A DNA stretch of 64,000 nt, taken from the NCBI GenBank assembly GCA_038025085.1, contig CM076139.1, positions 23,081,307 to 23,145,306 on the forward strand, given 5' to 3'. The translations under genes were made by a program, and so were the position numbers. Below, piece after piece: positions 33,158 through 43,571 of this stretch; position 1 is the first letter of the stretch, and each line of letters starts with the position of its first letter. The DNA comes from Tetragonia tetragonoides (taxonomy: Eukaryota; Streptophyta; Magnoliopsida; Caryophyllales; Aizoaceae). The notes below the pieces were generated by a model. That model searched no databases. It saw only the letters and a list, made by a program, of their open reading frames with translations, and was not told the DNA's origin.

Positions 33158-34439
33158 TGTAAGGACCCGGGATTTCTCGCCACGGAGTGTGTCCTTATAG
33201 AAAATTTGTAAGTTGGGGGTTTAAACAAGTTCAAGGAACCGTCGAGTTAAAAAAGCTTTTGAAAAGACTTGAATTGAATAAAAACCATGAAAGAGGTCAC
33301 AAATCTGCTATCGGCGTTTTATCGAAGGGACCAACCGAAGGGACAATCCGAAGGTAAACCCAATAGCGCGATAGGTGAACTGATCATGTTTTTAGAAAGA
33401 CTCCCGCTCATACAGAACATATGAGTACCCAAGAATAAAATGTTCGGGGGCGAAGGTACGAGGTGGGAAGGTGTTAGGCACCCAACTCGCCCGTTTTATG
33501 ACGGCCTCTACTAACTCAAGTTTGCTTAATAAATTAAAGACATGATTCCCACACAAACCGGATTAACAACCTAGACTTAGACTATTAATTGGTTCATCAC
33601 AAGCATCACGGCATTTATTGTTGACCCTTATTTAGACATGCATTCGATTGACAAGTTGAGCATTACAATGACTAGACATGCTGGGAATTGAAAGACAATA
33701 TTTAGTAAGCAATAAAAGACATGATTGGCATGATATCTACATTTTGACTACATAAACAGTTAAGCAATTAATTTAATTTGAGCCCTCAGAAGTTAGTACC
33801 TGAACTGTAGGCTATTTAGCAAATGAATAATAAAGACAGGATCTCAAGCAAAGAATAAATTTGGAAGAAAGAGGGGGAAGCTTGGGAGTACTCAACCGAG
33901 TATAGAGGTTAACTGTAGACTGTGTGTTTTGAACTGAGGGTAGAGGGTCATATTTATAGGGAAATGAATAGGGTTGGACGGGTGAAGAGATGGCCGAAAT
34001 CGGGGATTGGGCTAAAAAAAAAGACGGGCTTTTCACCTAGCGCCGCTGACGGCGTTGGCCACAGCCGCTAGCGGCGCTGGCGACTGTCAGCTTGCCAGCT
34101 GGATGTTGTAATAATGACGACATCCAGTCCATTTTAATTTTCGGAGGAATTTTAGTGTTTCAAAAATCTGAAAAGACCGTTTTACCTTTCTGTGGTGAAT
34201 GACGATTTTACCCTCTGTCAGCAACTTGACAACCGGGAGTCGAAAAAAGACACGAGAGGTGCCGTTGGAAAGCTCTTGATCGGGGCTTTTGAATAGGATC
34301 AAAATGATGGAGTGATTGAGGAAAAATCTGAGACCTTATTTTACCTATCAAAGCAAAAATAGCATGCAAGTTTATAAATTACTCCTTTCATCATCGGGCT
34401 TTTGCGGAGAATTCTAAAGACGCTTTTTTGGTGTCTACG
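33158..34439 (-). repeat. 5' LTR of the outer gypsy element
   Basis: 1282 bp, TGTAAGGACCCGGG to GTGTCTACG; the last base is G instead of the expected A, and the TTATT duplication follows at once. Minus-strand TATA motif at 33951-33960. One perfect GCCGCTAGCGGC at 34064-34075. Confidence 0.92.
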
Positions 34440-36110
34440 TTATTCTCTTCAATATGCCGATCATAGTTGGACATCGGGTTCTTATATATATGATGATGTC
34501 TACCTCTATATGATCCTTAGGAATATGACGACTAATTCATATGCTTCGGTCATAGTTGGACATCGGGGTCTTATATATATGATGATATCTACCTCGATAT
34601 GATCCTTGGGAATATGACCACTAATTCATATGCTTCAGTCATTTTTGGGTAAGCATTATTTTTCCATTTTACTGTATATGTTCTAGATGTTAGTGCTGTC
34701 AGCCTTGTCTGATTGATATTAATTAAAAATAAAGGCAATGTTAGAGAAGTAATTATCACTAGTATTCGGCAGATTTATATTTTATTTCTACAGTGCAACT
34801 AGTAAATGGTGCACTCAGGAATAGTTAGGTATATCTTACAAAGTTAAATAGATTGGGTCTTTGTCATTTTTAAAGCATAGGCCATAAAATATATTGGCGG
34901 AGCACGTTTTTATAAGAGATGGGTGTATCTATCTAGGTACACTTGAGCGTACCTAAAAATTGCGGGTTCCGCACTTATTAATTTTGAGATGTGGCCACGT
35001 GAGAGTGGGCTCTAGATGAGATCCTTGGTTCTAGTATGCAGCGTCGTTGTTCAGTTGTATCGCAGTTGGCTTTTAGGGGCGTAGCCTCTTAATCTTTTTC
35101 TCATTGTTCAAGAGCAGAGGTTCGTGGTGGGGTTATCTTGGTTGGTCCTTGGTGAGATTTTGGATATCTGTATCATCTATACACTGCTTTTCCTATGGAA
35201 GAATATTTTCTAGTTCTCAGTAGCTTCTTGTGCCTCTATCTTATCAAAGTTTCTCTTTACTTTCTGAAATAATCAGTTACCTTTAGAGACCTAATGAAAG
35301 TTATATAATACTACAATGATCAACAAATTCTTTTTACAAATATCATACCGAAAAGTCAACTCTGCCAATGTTTACGTTATCTTTTTCTTGTCAATTGGAG
35401 TAGACCCAGAAAGGGTTACAATTTTGAACTGAAGGTATTTTATAGTCTGTTTTCTTGCTACTTGATCTTTCTGTCATAGTTAAGTAATACTTTCTTTAAT
35501 TCTGACTCAAATAAATCCTTATTGATTATGAAAATTTTTAGATCTCATTATAATGTAAATCTAGAGATCATAGCAATTAATAATGGTCGCTCGTTGGCAA
35601 TAGGGCAGGCAGTGTTTGCTACATCAGACGACTGATGAACAATTATTGATTCTGGTACGATGTTCGCATATTTGCCTGAAGAAGCTTTTAACACTTATGT
35701 CAGTGCAGTGAGTTCTTCTTCTGTCCATCATAACATATCTTGATATCTTGGAGAAGTAATCTCCTCCGAACCCATGTTGTTCGGCACATAAGAGAGTTTT
35801 ATATAACCCTATGATTATGTTTTTTCTTGTCAATTATATGGTGGGCAGCTAACATCTGTTGTTTCACAACTTGCAAAGCCTATTATTTCTCAAGGACAAT
35901 CATGTTATTGTAACCTCCACGAGGTTTTTCATGTGTTCTCGTGAGTCTTTCAATATCCCCGAGCGGAAACTCTTTCAATTGAGTTTTTGAATAAACTTCG
36001 TTTATGTTTTCAGTTTAGTTGATGTATTTTCTCCCGTTAGTCTAAACTTTGTGGGTGGAGCTTCGATGCTATTGAGCCCTGATGAATACCTTGTAAATAG
36101 AGATTTTTCT
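34440..36110 (+). pseudogene. Aspartic protease pseudogene, 3' part
   Basis: Continuation of the A1-family protease begun at 3118. Segments: 34445-34634 (YSLQYADHSWTSGSYIYDDV, ending at a GT donor after VIFG); about 35040-35165 (VSQLAFRGVAS, then SFSHC and GGVILVG, broken frame); 35538-35700 (HYNVNLEIIAINNG, then two stops, then TIIDSGTMFAYLPEEAF with the second catalytic Asp in DSGT); about 35850-35930 (LTSVVSQLAKPIISQGQSCY); about 36015-36105 (VSLNFVGGASMLLSPDEYLV). It lacks the last exon with the WCIGFQ-type ending. A tandem duplication of about 90 bp (34457-34637) lies in the first segment. It cannot make an active enzyme. Confidence 0.82.
34457..34637 (+). repeat. About 90-bp tandem duplication in the protease exon
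   Basis: Two copies of a unit starting catagttggacatcggg, with about six differences. It duplicates the coding segment after the YxDxSxTSG motif. Confidence 0.9.
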
Positions 36111-36836
36111 CGTGAGTGTTTCAACATTTGTTTTGTTGTTATGTTTAATTAAAGCATATTTGATTCAAAGCATGTGATACTGAATTAGTGTGGTATCTGC
36201 TACAACAGGATGGGGCTTTCGTCATTAGTTAAAACGAACTTAATGTCTTTTATTATATATGTTGCACATACATTGCACGTACATTCTATGTTTGAAAGTA
36301 CTGCTATGTTCCTAAGTTTGTGCGCAGGTGGAGATGGACTTCATCTACGAGCCCCACAGTCCAACCCAGCCAACGATATCGTCGGCCTAGAGGTCCACCT
36401 GTCTCAAGACAAGGCACGTCATGCACAATTGTTCTGGTCTGATAGTGGTGGTGATATTAGAGCTGCCCATTTTGGTGTTTGGGTCGGTTACATATTTGGT
36501 AATTAACTAACAACTCTGTTTCTCCCCTTCTTGCTCTGTTTTCTTTTGTGGTATAAGTAGCAATATTATATGCCCATATACATGATGGTGTGATAGTGCC
36601 CATGGCTCCTAAATCGTAAAGCTTCTTCAAGAAACTAATTGTGATGATGAATCAAAATCTCAAGATAAAAAAATCAACCACCATGAATTATTTGTTGACA
36701 GAGGATAGGGAACGAAACTGTATCATTTTTTCTAGGTCGTGTAGTTTTTGGGTGTTTTGTTTGTTTGGTCATATTTCAATCAAGAATCAGATTATTGGCT
36801 TGGATTCAAAAACCCTTCTAGCTTCTTAACCATGTT
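36111..36836 (+). other. Unassigned region with a possible short exon
   Basis: An open stretch at 36330-36503 reads in part LEVHLSQDKARHAQLFWSDS and ends at a GT-like site. I do not recognise it; it is bounded by intron-like AT-rich DNA. It might be an exon of a neighbouring broken gene or chance. Confidence 0.25.
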
Positions 36837-37557
36837 TGCTAAAAGCCACCAAACAAAATACTAAATGTCACCAAATTAGTCTATTTTGGACAAATACACC
36901 CTTATCATTTTATTCCCCAATTTCCTCTCCTCTAACCCAACAACCCACCAGGCACTTTCTCTCATTGTCAACAAAACTTAAAAGTGATGCTCAGTCTTCT
37001 TCTCCCCGTCACCACCACCCCCTCCTCTTTCTTTGTCACTGAGGACGTGCTCTCAATTTGCGAATATATTGTGGCAAATTTTCATCACCAGGTGCGATTT
37101 TCCTTCTCGGTTTTCCAAAACTATTACATGAGAGGTTAATGCAGATAATCAATGAGCTTCATGAGGATCTAATGGAACTTATGAAATAACTTCATGAGAC
37201 TCTCATGATGAAGCTCACTCATACACTTCATGAGAGTCTAATGAAGTTCCCGCAATCTGCGCAAACCACTTGACGCCAGTTAATGCGACCGTGGATGCGA
37301 CTTTAGTATCTCAAATTAATTGCCAAAGATGTTTATACTATCATCCATCATTAAATTGTATTCATCAATATGTTGAATCTAATAAAAATAAATTGATTTT
37401 TATTGATGATTTTCTAGACTATTGAGAAGTTTCGATTAGAGAAGAAATGAATAAAGTAAAAAAGAGTCTCTACCTATCGCTATATATGTTAAGGTTGTTT
37501 TGGGAAACCTAGAGTAAAAGTTGGTGACATTTAGTAATTTGGTGGTTGCGTTCAGCA
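36837..37557. mobile_element. Inverted-repeat element (MITE-like)
   Basis: About 720 bp with imperfect inverted ends around ccaccaaa and tactaaatgtcacc (left 36845-36873, right 37521-37547 reversed). I could not find a target duplication. No coding capacity. Confidence 0.5.
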
Positions 37558-38043
37558 CCACCCTTCACTTTATTTTTCAAATAAAAAAGCAAAGCCTTAG
37601 TGTGTACTCATACAATTACAATGGTATTTAAAATTCAATCTTATGATTTGCTCTTGCTTTAAACAAACGTTGCGAATAGGTTAAAGTCTTCAACCTCGAA
37701 AATCTTTAGGATATGTAGTGCGTCTTCTAAAAGTGGGCGAATTAATGTCAGCTATTACCTTAGTTGTATTATGTGCACCAAAAGTAACAGAGTTAACTCC
37801 TCTGTTAGTAACACGATAACGTGGCATTGATATTTCGATCTCTTTGCCCTTTTTATGTTTTTTTAAATTTCTCACCTTATTAAAATCTCTCACATGAGTC
37901 ACGCACATCGCCCTTATTCTTCCTGTGTTATTCATTCTTCTTGTTTTCCACCTTCACTGAATTTCTTTCTTCATTCCAACTCATCATAAAATTGAATATC
38001 ACTTACTAATAATGAATGGTAGAGCCAATGTTAGCCCTAGTCG
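37558..38043. other. Unassigned AT-rich region
   Basis: Nothing assignable except a short inverted repeat, taacagagttaactcctctg, near 37787-37806. Confidence 0.4.
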
Positions 38044-39626
38044 TCATAAGGACTATGTCACTTTGCGATCCTTATAGAATTGTATCATAAATTGAATAAT
38101 GGGACTAAGTAACTTTAAGGAACCGTCGAGTTAGAAAAACGTTTTGAAATATATTGAACTGAAGAAAAACCATGAAAAGGTCCAAAATAATTCTACCGGA
38201 GCATTTACCGAAGCGACCGCCCAGTAGCTGAAAAATTGAACTAGTCATATTTTTAGAAAGACTCTCGCTCATTTAGAATATATGGGTACCCAAGAATGAG
38301 GGTCCGGGGGCGAAGGTACGAATATGGAAGGTCTTAGGTACCCAATAGTCGCTCGTTTAAATGACAGTCTCTACTAAGTCAAGTTTACTTAATATATTGA
38401 TGACAAAATTCTCACACAATCCCAGATTAACAACCTAGATTAGACTATTAATTGGTTTATCGCACGCATCGAAAAAATTAATTATTAACCCATATTGAAC
38501 ATGCATTTGATAGACAAGTTGAGAAGCACAACGACTGAACATACTTTCTACAAGAATTAAAGACAGTATTTAGGAATAAATAAAGAGCATGATTAGCATG
38601 ATATCTACATTTTAGCAATTAGAAAATAAACAAGAAAACAAGTAAGTTGATTTGAGCCCTCATGAGTGTAGTACCTGAACTGTAGGCTATTAAGCAAAGA
38701 ATAGTAAATAAAGATCACAAGCAAAGAAAGAGGGGAAGCTTAGTGTCAATACTCTTGAGAATAGAGTTGTCAACAAAATGACTGTGTGTTTCGAATAAGG
38801 GGGTGAAGGGGGCGTGTTTATAGTGGACAAAGTAGGGTTGCACGAGTGAAAAGATAGGATTCCCGAGGCTTAGCCTCGAAGAAAACAGCTGGAAAATAAA
38901 AAAGGGTCGCGGTCTCTAGCGGCCCTGGTAAAAAAGATAAGATTACGCAGAAACAAGCTATTAAAAGATAAGGGATCACGACCACTAGCAGCCATGACCT
39001 CAATGACAGTGTTGCTATGGCGGTCGTGGATTGGATAACGACATCAACTTTTGCGGGCTATTTCTCACTCCTTTGGGCTCCATTTTGGATGGTTCATGAT
39101 GCTTTGGAAAGTTTATTGAGTATAGTTTCAAATGCCATTTGTTTCAAGCCCAAATTATTTGTGGATCTTGAGATATACCTGAAAGAGTAAAGAGTGGTCA
39201 GTTTTGGAGCACCGGTTAGTGTTGGGCTCATATCGCTTTGGTTAGAAATATGGTCTGGGCTCATGAAATTAATGTCAACGAAAATATATTTGAATAATGA
39301 ATCTAGAAATGTAAGACTCGCAAATAAATTCAACCAGACGAACTCCCAAATGGGCTAGAATCACATTTTGTAGTATTCGAGTACAATTGTTTTGACTCTT
39401 AACTTCATTTGACCATAATTCTTAGGTCTAGAATCAGATTTAAATCGGAAGGAAGCAATAGAAAGAAATTGAAAAGGGGATTTTGAATGAAGTGGAAGTG
39501 GATAGAACTTTCAGAAAACTCGAGATCTCATTTACCTATCAGAGCATAATAGCACACATGTACAAAAATAACTCATTTTATCATTGGGTATTTGGGGAAA
39601 TGTGATGACACTTTTTAGGCATCTAA
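38044..39626 (-). repeat. Diverged solo LTR related to the gypsy family
   Basis: It aligns end to end with the four LTRs of the big elements (aaggac...tccttatagaa at the start; aaggaaccgtcgagttagaaa; gagccctcatgag; ending ggcatctaa where the others have gtgtctaca) but with many differences. It is flanked by AGTCG at 38039-38043 and 39627-39631. No internal region is attached, so it is a solo LTR of an older or sister subfamily. Confidence 0.75.
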
Positions 39627-39631
39627 AGTCG

Positions 39632-40685
39632 TGTCTTTCCATCATCTAAGAACATAATAAGCCAAGCAAAATAGAATTTTATCAAATTTGGGGCATATGG
39701 AAATGTCCTTTGTAGGCATGATGTGGTGTTGACGATTGCAAGGTTGTCAGAGCAACAAGTACATGAAGCGGGGATGGACGAATTTGACAGCTGTCCTCTT
39801 TGGCAATTTTTTATTATTATTTAAAAATTTCTTCGAAATTTCCCAAATTTCATGGTATTAAACTTTAGGGATTTTGTGACGGTATAATTCACATTCCAGT
39901 GTAGATGACAGATTCTAAAACGGGGGAGGGATTTTACAATATAACAAAATTTTGTTTTAAGAAAAAGATATTCGTAATGTCAACGCCGCACATCATCGGG
40001 CTACTAACAGAGAAACTACCACCATTTTCCAGAATGCATGGAGTACAACTAAATTAATAGTTGAAATTAGTTTGTCCAATTTTTAAAGTCGAACTAGATA
40101 TCTAGATTTTCTAGGTTGAGGTCTTTAACCTAATCGACATAATCGTTTGTTTAGAGCAAGAGAAAGTCATAAGAAATGACTTTTATATACCCTTGTGGAT
40201 GGATGAGTACAGACTGGAAATGAACTGAGCCGTACTAAATTGAATATAACTCAAATGAGTTAGTTTTTTTTTTTTTTTTTTTTTTTTTTGATTGACCATA
40301 GGGCCCTTATAACTCATCCAAACCCCTTCGATATTGAGCTCATGTATAAGTATGCGTTCAAATATTTTTGAAAGTATGCACGGAGTACAACTAAATTAAT
40401 ACTTGTCATTCAAGTAACTTTTTATTGCAAAGTAAAATTATGATGATATTAATGTCATTTGAAAAATGACAACCTATACTTTCAAGTGAGTCCCATATTG
40501 CATATACGTCTACGAGTTTTATTGGCTCAATATCAAATTGAAAAAATCAATTCAATTTGGATCAGTTCAGTTCAATTCAGTTCAGTTTAATAAGAGTTAA
40601 TTAGTTTGGTTCAAATCGGTAATTTTAGCTCAAAAGAACAAACCCTGAGTTATGTAAAAGTAACTAAAACGAGTGAAAAGCTTTA
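39632..40685. other. Unassigned AT-rich region
   Basis: No gene seen. Contains a T26 run (40264-40289) and a ttcagttcaa-type simple repeat (40545-40620). Confidence 0.5.
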
Positions 40686-41657
40686 GGAAAATTCCACTTC
40701 TTACCCCTCTACTTTTGTCTTTTTCACATCGTACCTTAAAATTTATTTGAAATCCAGTTAGTACCCCTTTGTTTTCAATAGCGTTTGCCCGTGCCTTTTT
40801 CAGCCTCTTTCCGTTAATTGTTTCCCTAATTTCTATTTTACCCTTAATGAAACCCGCCACTTTCTCTCTCAGCAAATCAATGGAAAATTAAAAATCCTCA
40901 CTTTCTCTCTCCTCACCAAATCAATGGAAACCCTCACTGTAGATAGCAATAAATTCATTCAAAGCCATTTTCCTCATTTCAGATTCATCATCATCACCCG
41001 TAACCCATCCATTAAAAACGCATTTGGCTCGCATCTGGGTTGTGTCGAAGGTGGAGGGTGAGGTTGATGATAGGGTGTAGAAGAAGAGATCGCATCTAGG
41101 TTATGTCGAAGGTGGAGGTGAGGTTGAGGTAGGTGTAGGAGAGGCATGGGGAAGAGGAGAGAGAAAATTGAGGAGAGAGAGTGGTGGTGGGAAGGAGGTG
41201 GCAGGATCGGATGTGGGTTCGAAAGGTGGCTTTATTGATGGCGGTGAGAATGACGAGAGGTGGCGATGATGATTTTGTGTGGTAGTGGTCGGTCAGCGGT
41301 GGTTTCTGGTGGGGTGCGTGGTGGTCGGTCGACGGTGATTTTGGTCAGTCAACTTCGAGGTTGAAAAAGGAGGCGTGCAGTGGTGCGATTGCTTGTGTTT
41401 CAGAGATATGGGAGGGAAGAGGAATTAGATTTAGGGGTATAATCGTCCAAATAATGTAGATGCAAACACTAAAAAAAATATAACCAACGCGATTTCATTG
41501 CCCCGTCACAACTTAATGGAAAAATTAACGGAATTTGTGATTTTAGGACACGGGTTGGACTGATTAAAAAGTAAAAGGGTGCTAACTGGATTTTAAATAA
41601 AGTTTAGGGTAAGATGTGGAAAAGACAAAAGTAGAGGGGTACGAAGTGAAAATTTCC
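40686..41657. mobile_element. Mutator-like non-autonomous element
   Basis: 972 bp with inverted ends of about 130 bp (both start ggaaa and share acccctctacttttgtcttt). Flanked by 9-bp duplications aaagcttta (40677-40685) and aaagattta (41658-41666), one mismatch. The interior is G-rich and GGTGG-repetitive with no transposase. A separate family from the element at 1548. Confidence 0.85.
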
Positions 41658-41705
41658 AAAGATTTAAAATTATACAAGGTGCCCCCTATAAGAAATGATT
41701 TAATA

Positions 41706-42194
41706 AAAAAGGGCTAAATTACAAAGTATTGCCCAGCTTAGGTTGGGTTAGAAACTATTTCCCACGAGTGTGTTCACGTAGGCTCGAGATTTCACGAGTC
41801 TCATGATTTTTTTTTTGTTCGACATGCCTAAGTTGCTATCGTAGACAACGAGTTATCATCATAAAAGTCGCCATCGGCGACGACGACATTAGCTGCAGTA
41901 AATCGCTATTTCCGTTGGCGACTTATGTTAGTTCTACATCTTTCAGAATTTTGCGAGGATAAGAGCATAAATTAAAGTCGCCAAAGACGTCGGCAGTTGT
42001 TTCTGGCCGAAGTCGCCATGTGCCACAACGACTCTTGATCGTTGAAGTCGCTATCTCCCAAAACGACTTTTGCTGTTGAACGAAAAAAAAAAGTTGCAGC
42101 CCGTGCAATCTCGAGTCTACGTGGACCCCATCATGGAAAATAGTTTCTAACCCAACCTAATCTAAGCATAATACTTTGTAATTCATCCCTTTTT
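41706..42194. mobile_element. Small foldback/inverted-repeat element
   Basis: 489 bp with inverted ends of about 90 bp (shared taggttgggttagaaactat and cgtag-ctcgagatt). The centre has repeats of gtcgccat/ggcgac and can fold further. No clear target duplication found. No coding capacity. Confidence 0.7.
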
Positions 42195-42364
42195 AGAAAA
42201 TCGTTTTTCTATAAATCGTCATAATCTTATTATATAACATTGATTATAATAATATTTATTCATATATTAATAATAATTTTTTTTGAAGTGACAATAAAAC
42301 ATTGATTGTTCGATGAGATTTATAATCATATTTTACCAATTTTATAATATAACCATGTATTGTC

Positions 42365-42399
42365 TGTGCTACGCCGACGCACATGTATATACACCTAGT
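42365..42399. mobile_element. Possible Helitron 3' terminus
   Basis: A TGTGC...GCACA stem (42365-42369 and 42379-42383) followed 11 bases later by CTAGT (42395-42399), the layout of a Helitron 3' end. No matching 5' TC end or helicase found. Confidence 0.35.
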
Positions 42400-42438
42400 A
42401 CTTATACATGACGAGCTAATATATACTTGGAATTCTTA

Positions 42439-42785
42439 GGGATCGGATGAGATGGATCCTATGGTTTAAATGATGAAAGTTGAGAAAGCTCCACTGGAAT
42501 CATATGCTGAAATTGGTGGGTTAGATGTTCAGATACATGAAATAGAAAAAGATCGTGGAACTTCCTCTTACTTACCCTGGCCTGAATTGTATGAGACTAC
42601 ATTGAAATTAGGCTTCCAAAAGGAGTTCTGGTCTACTATATGGAGAACCTGGAACATGCAAGACTTTGTAGATCAAGACAGTGACCAATTCAACTTCGTA
42701 ATAGTTAGAGAACACTTCAGGGTTGCACATGAACAGTGAACTCTCACCTTCGATTGGCTTCACATTGACAAAGGTGCATCGTGCA
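42439..42785 (+). pseudogene. RPT2: 26S proteasome ATPase RPT2 pseudogene, 5' part
   Basis: Reads EMDPMV, a stop, then MMKVEKAPLESYAEIGGLDV, near-identical to the conserved middle of RPT2 (regulatory subunit 4 of the 19S cap, an AAA ATPase that unfolds substrates). Further on, with frame changes: VELPLTYP, PELYE, then LLYGEPGTCKTL, the Walker A motif with Gly to Cys before Lys; next ELSPSI where the family has DELSPSIVFIDE. About 25 residues between them are deleted. The amino-terminal exons are absent. An AG just before 42439 may be an old acceptor. The remaining exons are at 48300-48847. Confidence 0.88.
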
Positions 42786-42959
42786 TGTGATTCCACTTTA
42801 ATTTGTCTAATATTGTCATGTTAATTAGTTACTAATATTTTCATGTTGATTAGTTACTCCCATTTGGTATTTATCATATTACTACTACAACAACAACAAC
42901 AACAACCCAGTAAATGTCCCACCGAAGGTGAGGTTTGGGGAGGTCCAAATGAACACTAC

Positions 42960-43546
42960 TGTTAGGTTTGGTGACCCAAATTCTTAGATTTGGAAGCTTA
43001 CTAGTGGAGAAATTCTTCTATTGTGGGCCAAAGACAATTAATGAAAGGCAATGTTCTATATGCCTACTGTGCCTTTGCGTTGGTTTGGTGAGTTTTCACC
43101 AGGTATAGACATGACGTGGTCATGTATATATACATGTCCATGTCTTTTGTTTCGCTGTTTGGCTCCTTGCCGTATACGGAGACACGCTTATCTAATTCAA
43201 TTAGTTAAGTTTTGCTTGGACTCTTTTTCAGCTGTAGCTTGGTTATTTTCTGTAAGGTTATTTAATTAACCCTAACCTTGTATCCACCGATCTCCAATTC
43301 TATTTTGTATCCACATCTAGAGAGAGAGTGCCCCTTGAGAGAAACTGTAACTTCTCTACATCCTCCATCTCCATAGAGGATCCTTTGTACTCTTTCTTGA
43401 TTACTAGTGGATTTTTCTGGCTCGTCATCGCACGTGATTTTTTACTCTCACACTGAGGGTTTTCCACGTAAATCTTGTGTTTTTATTATTGTTCTTGTTT
43501 TACTTCTGGTACTTAATTTCCGCACTATTGAATTTATACCCCAACA
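42960..43546 (+). repeat. 5' LTR of the copia element
   Basis: 587 bp. The open frame inside it (from 43051) also occurs in the 3' LTR and is not a gene. Confidence 0.93.
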
Positions 43547-43548
43547 AC

Positions 43549-43561
43549 TGGTATCAGAGCC
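43549..43561 (+). promoter_or_regulatory. Primer-binding site, initiator-Met tRNA type
   Basis: TGGTATCAGAGCC two bases after the LTR, the standard initiator methionine tRNA primer site of plant copia elements. Confidence 0.95.
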
Positions 43562-43571
43562 TTGTTCGTGA

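Larger units (their letters stand above)
3283..34439 (-). mobile_element. Outer Ty3/gypsy (Tat/Ogre-type) retrotransposon with nested insertions
   Basis: On the minus strand this reads 5' LTR (33158-34439), primer site, leader, gag, integrase, two antisense genes, tandem-repeat 3' region and 3' LTR (3283-4553). It is bounded by the 5-bp duplication TTATT at 3278-3282 and 34440-34444. Its LTRs share signatures (ctcgccacggagtgt) that set them apart from the inner pair (ctacggccacggagtgcg), which confirms the pairing. Removing the inner copy (13921-27006) and the CACTA element (6876-11641) plus their duplications leaves about 13.3 kb. Protease, reverse transcriptase and RNase H are absent. The lineage is inferred from the tRNA-Arg-type primer site, the great length, and antisense genes between integrase and the 3' LTR. 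It inserted into the aspartic protease gene. Confidence 0.9.

Noticed and set aside
3283..34439. Reading the four long repeats as two side-by-side elements (3283-15270 and 25778-34439)
   Set aside because: Target duplications (TTATT; GGTCT), LTR sequence signatures and primer-site positions fit only the nested pairing.
43051..43269. 72-codon frame, repeated identically at 47739-47957
   Set aside because: Both lie in the copia LTRs; the identity only reflects the LTR pair.
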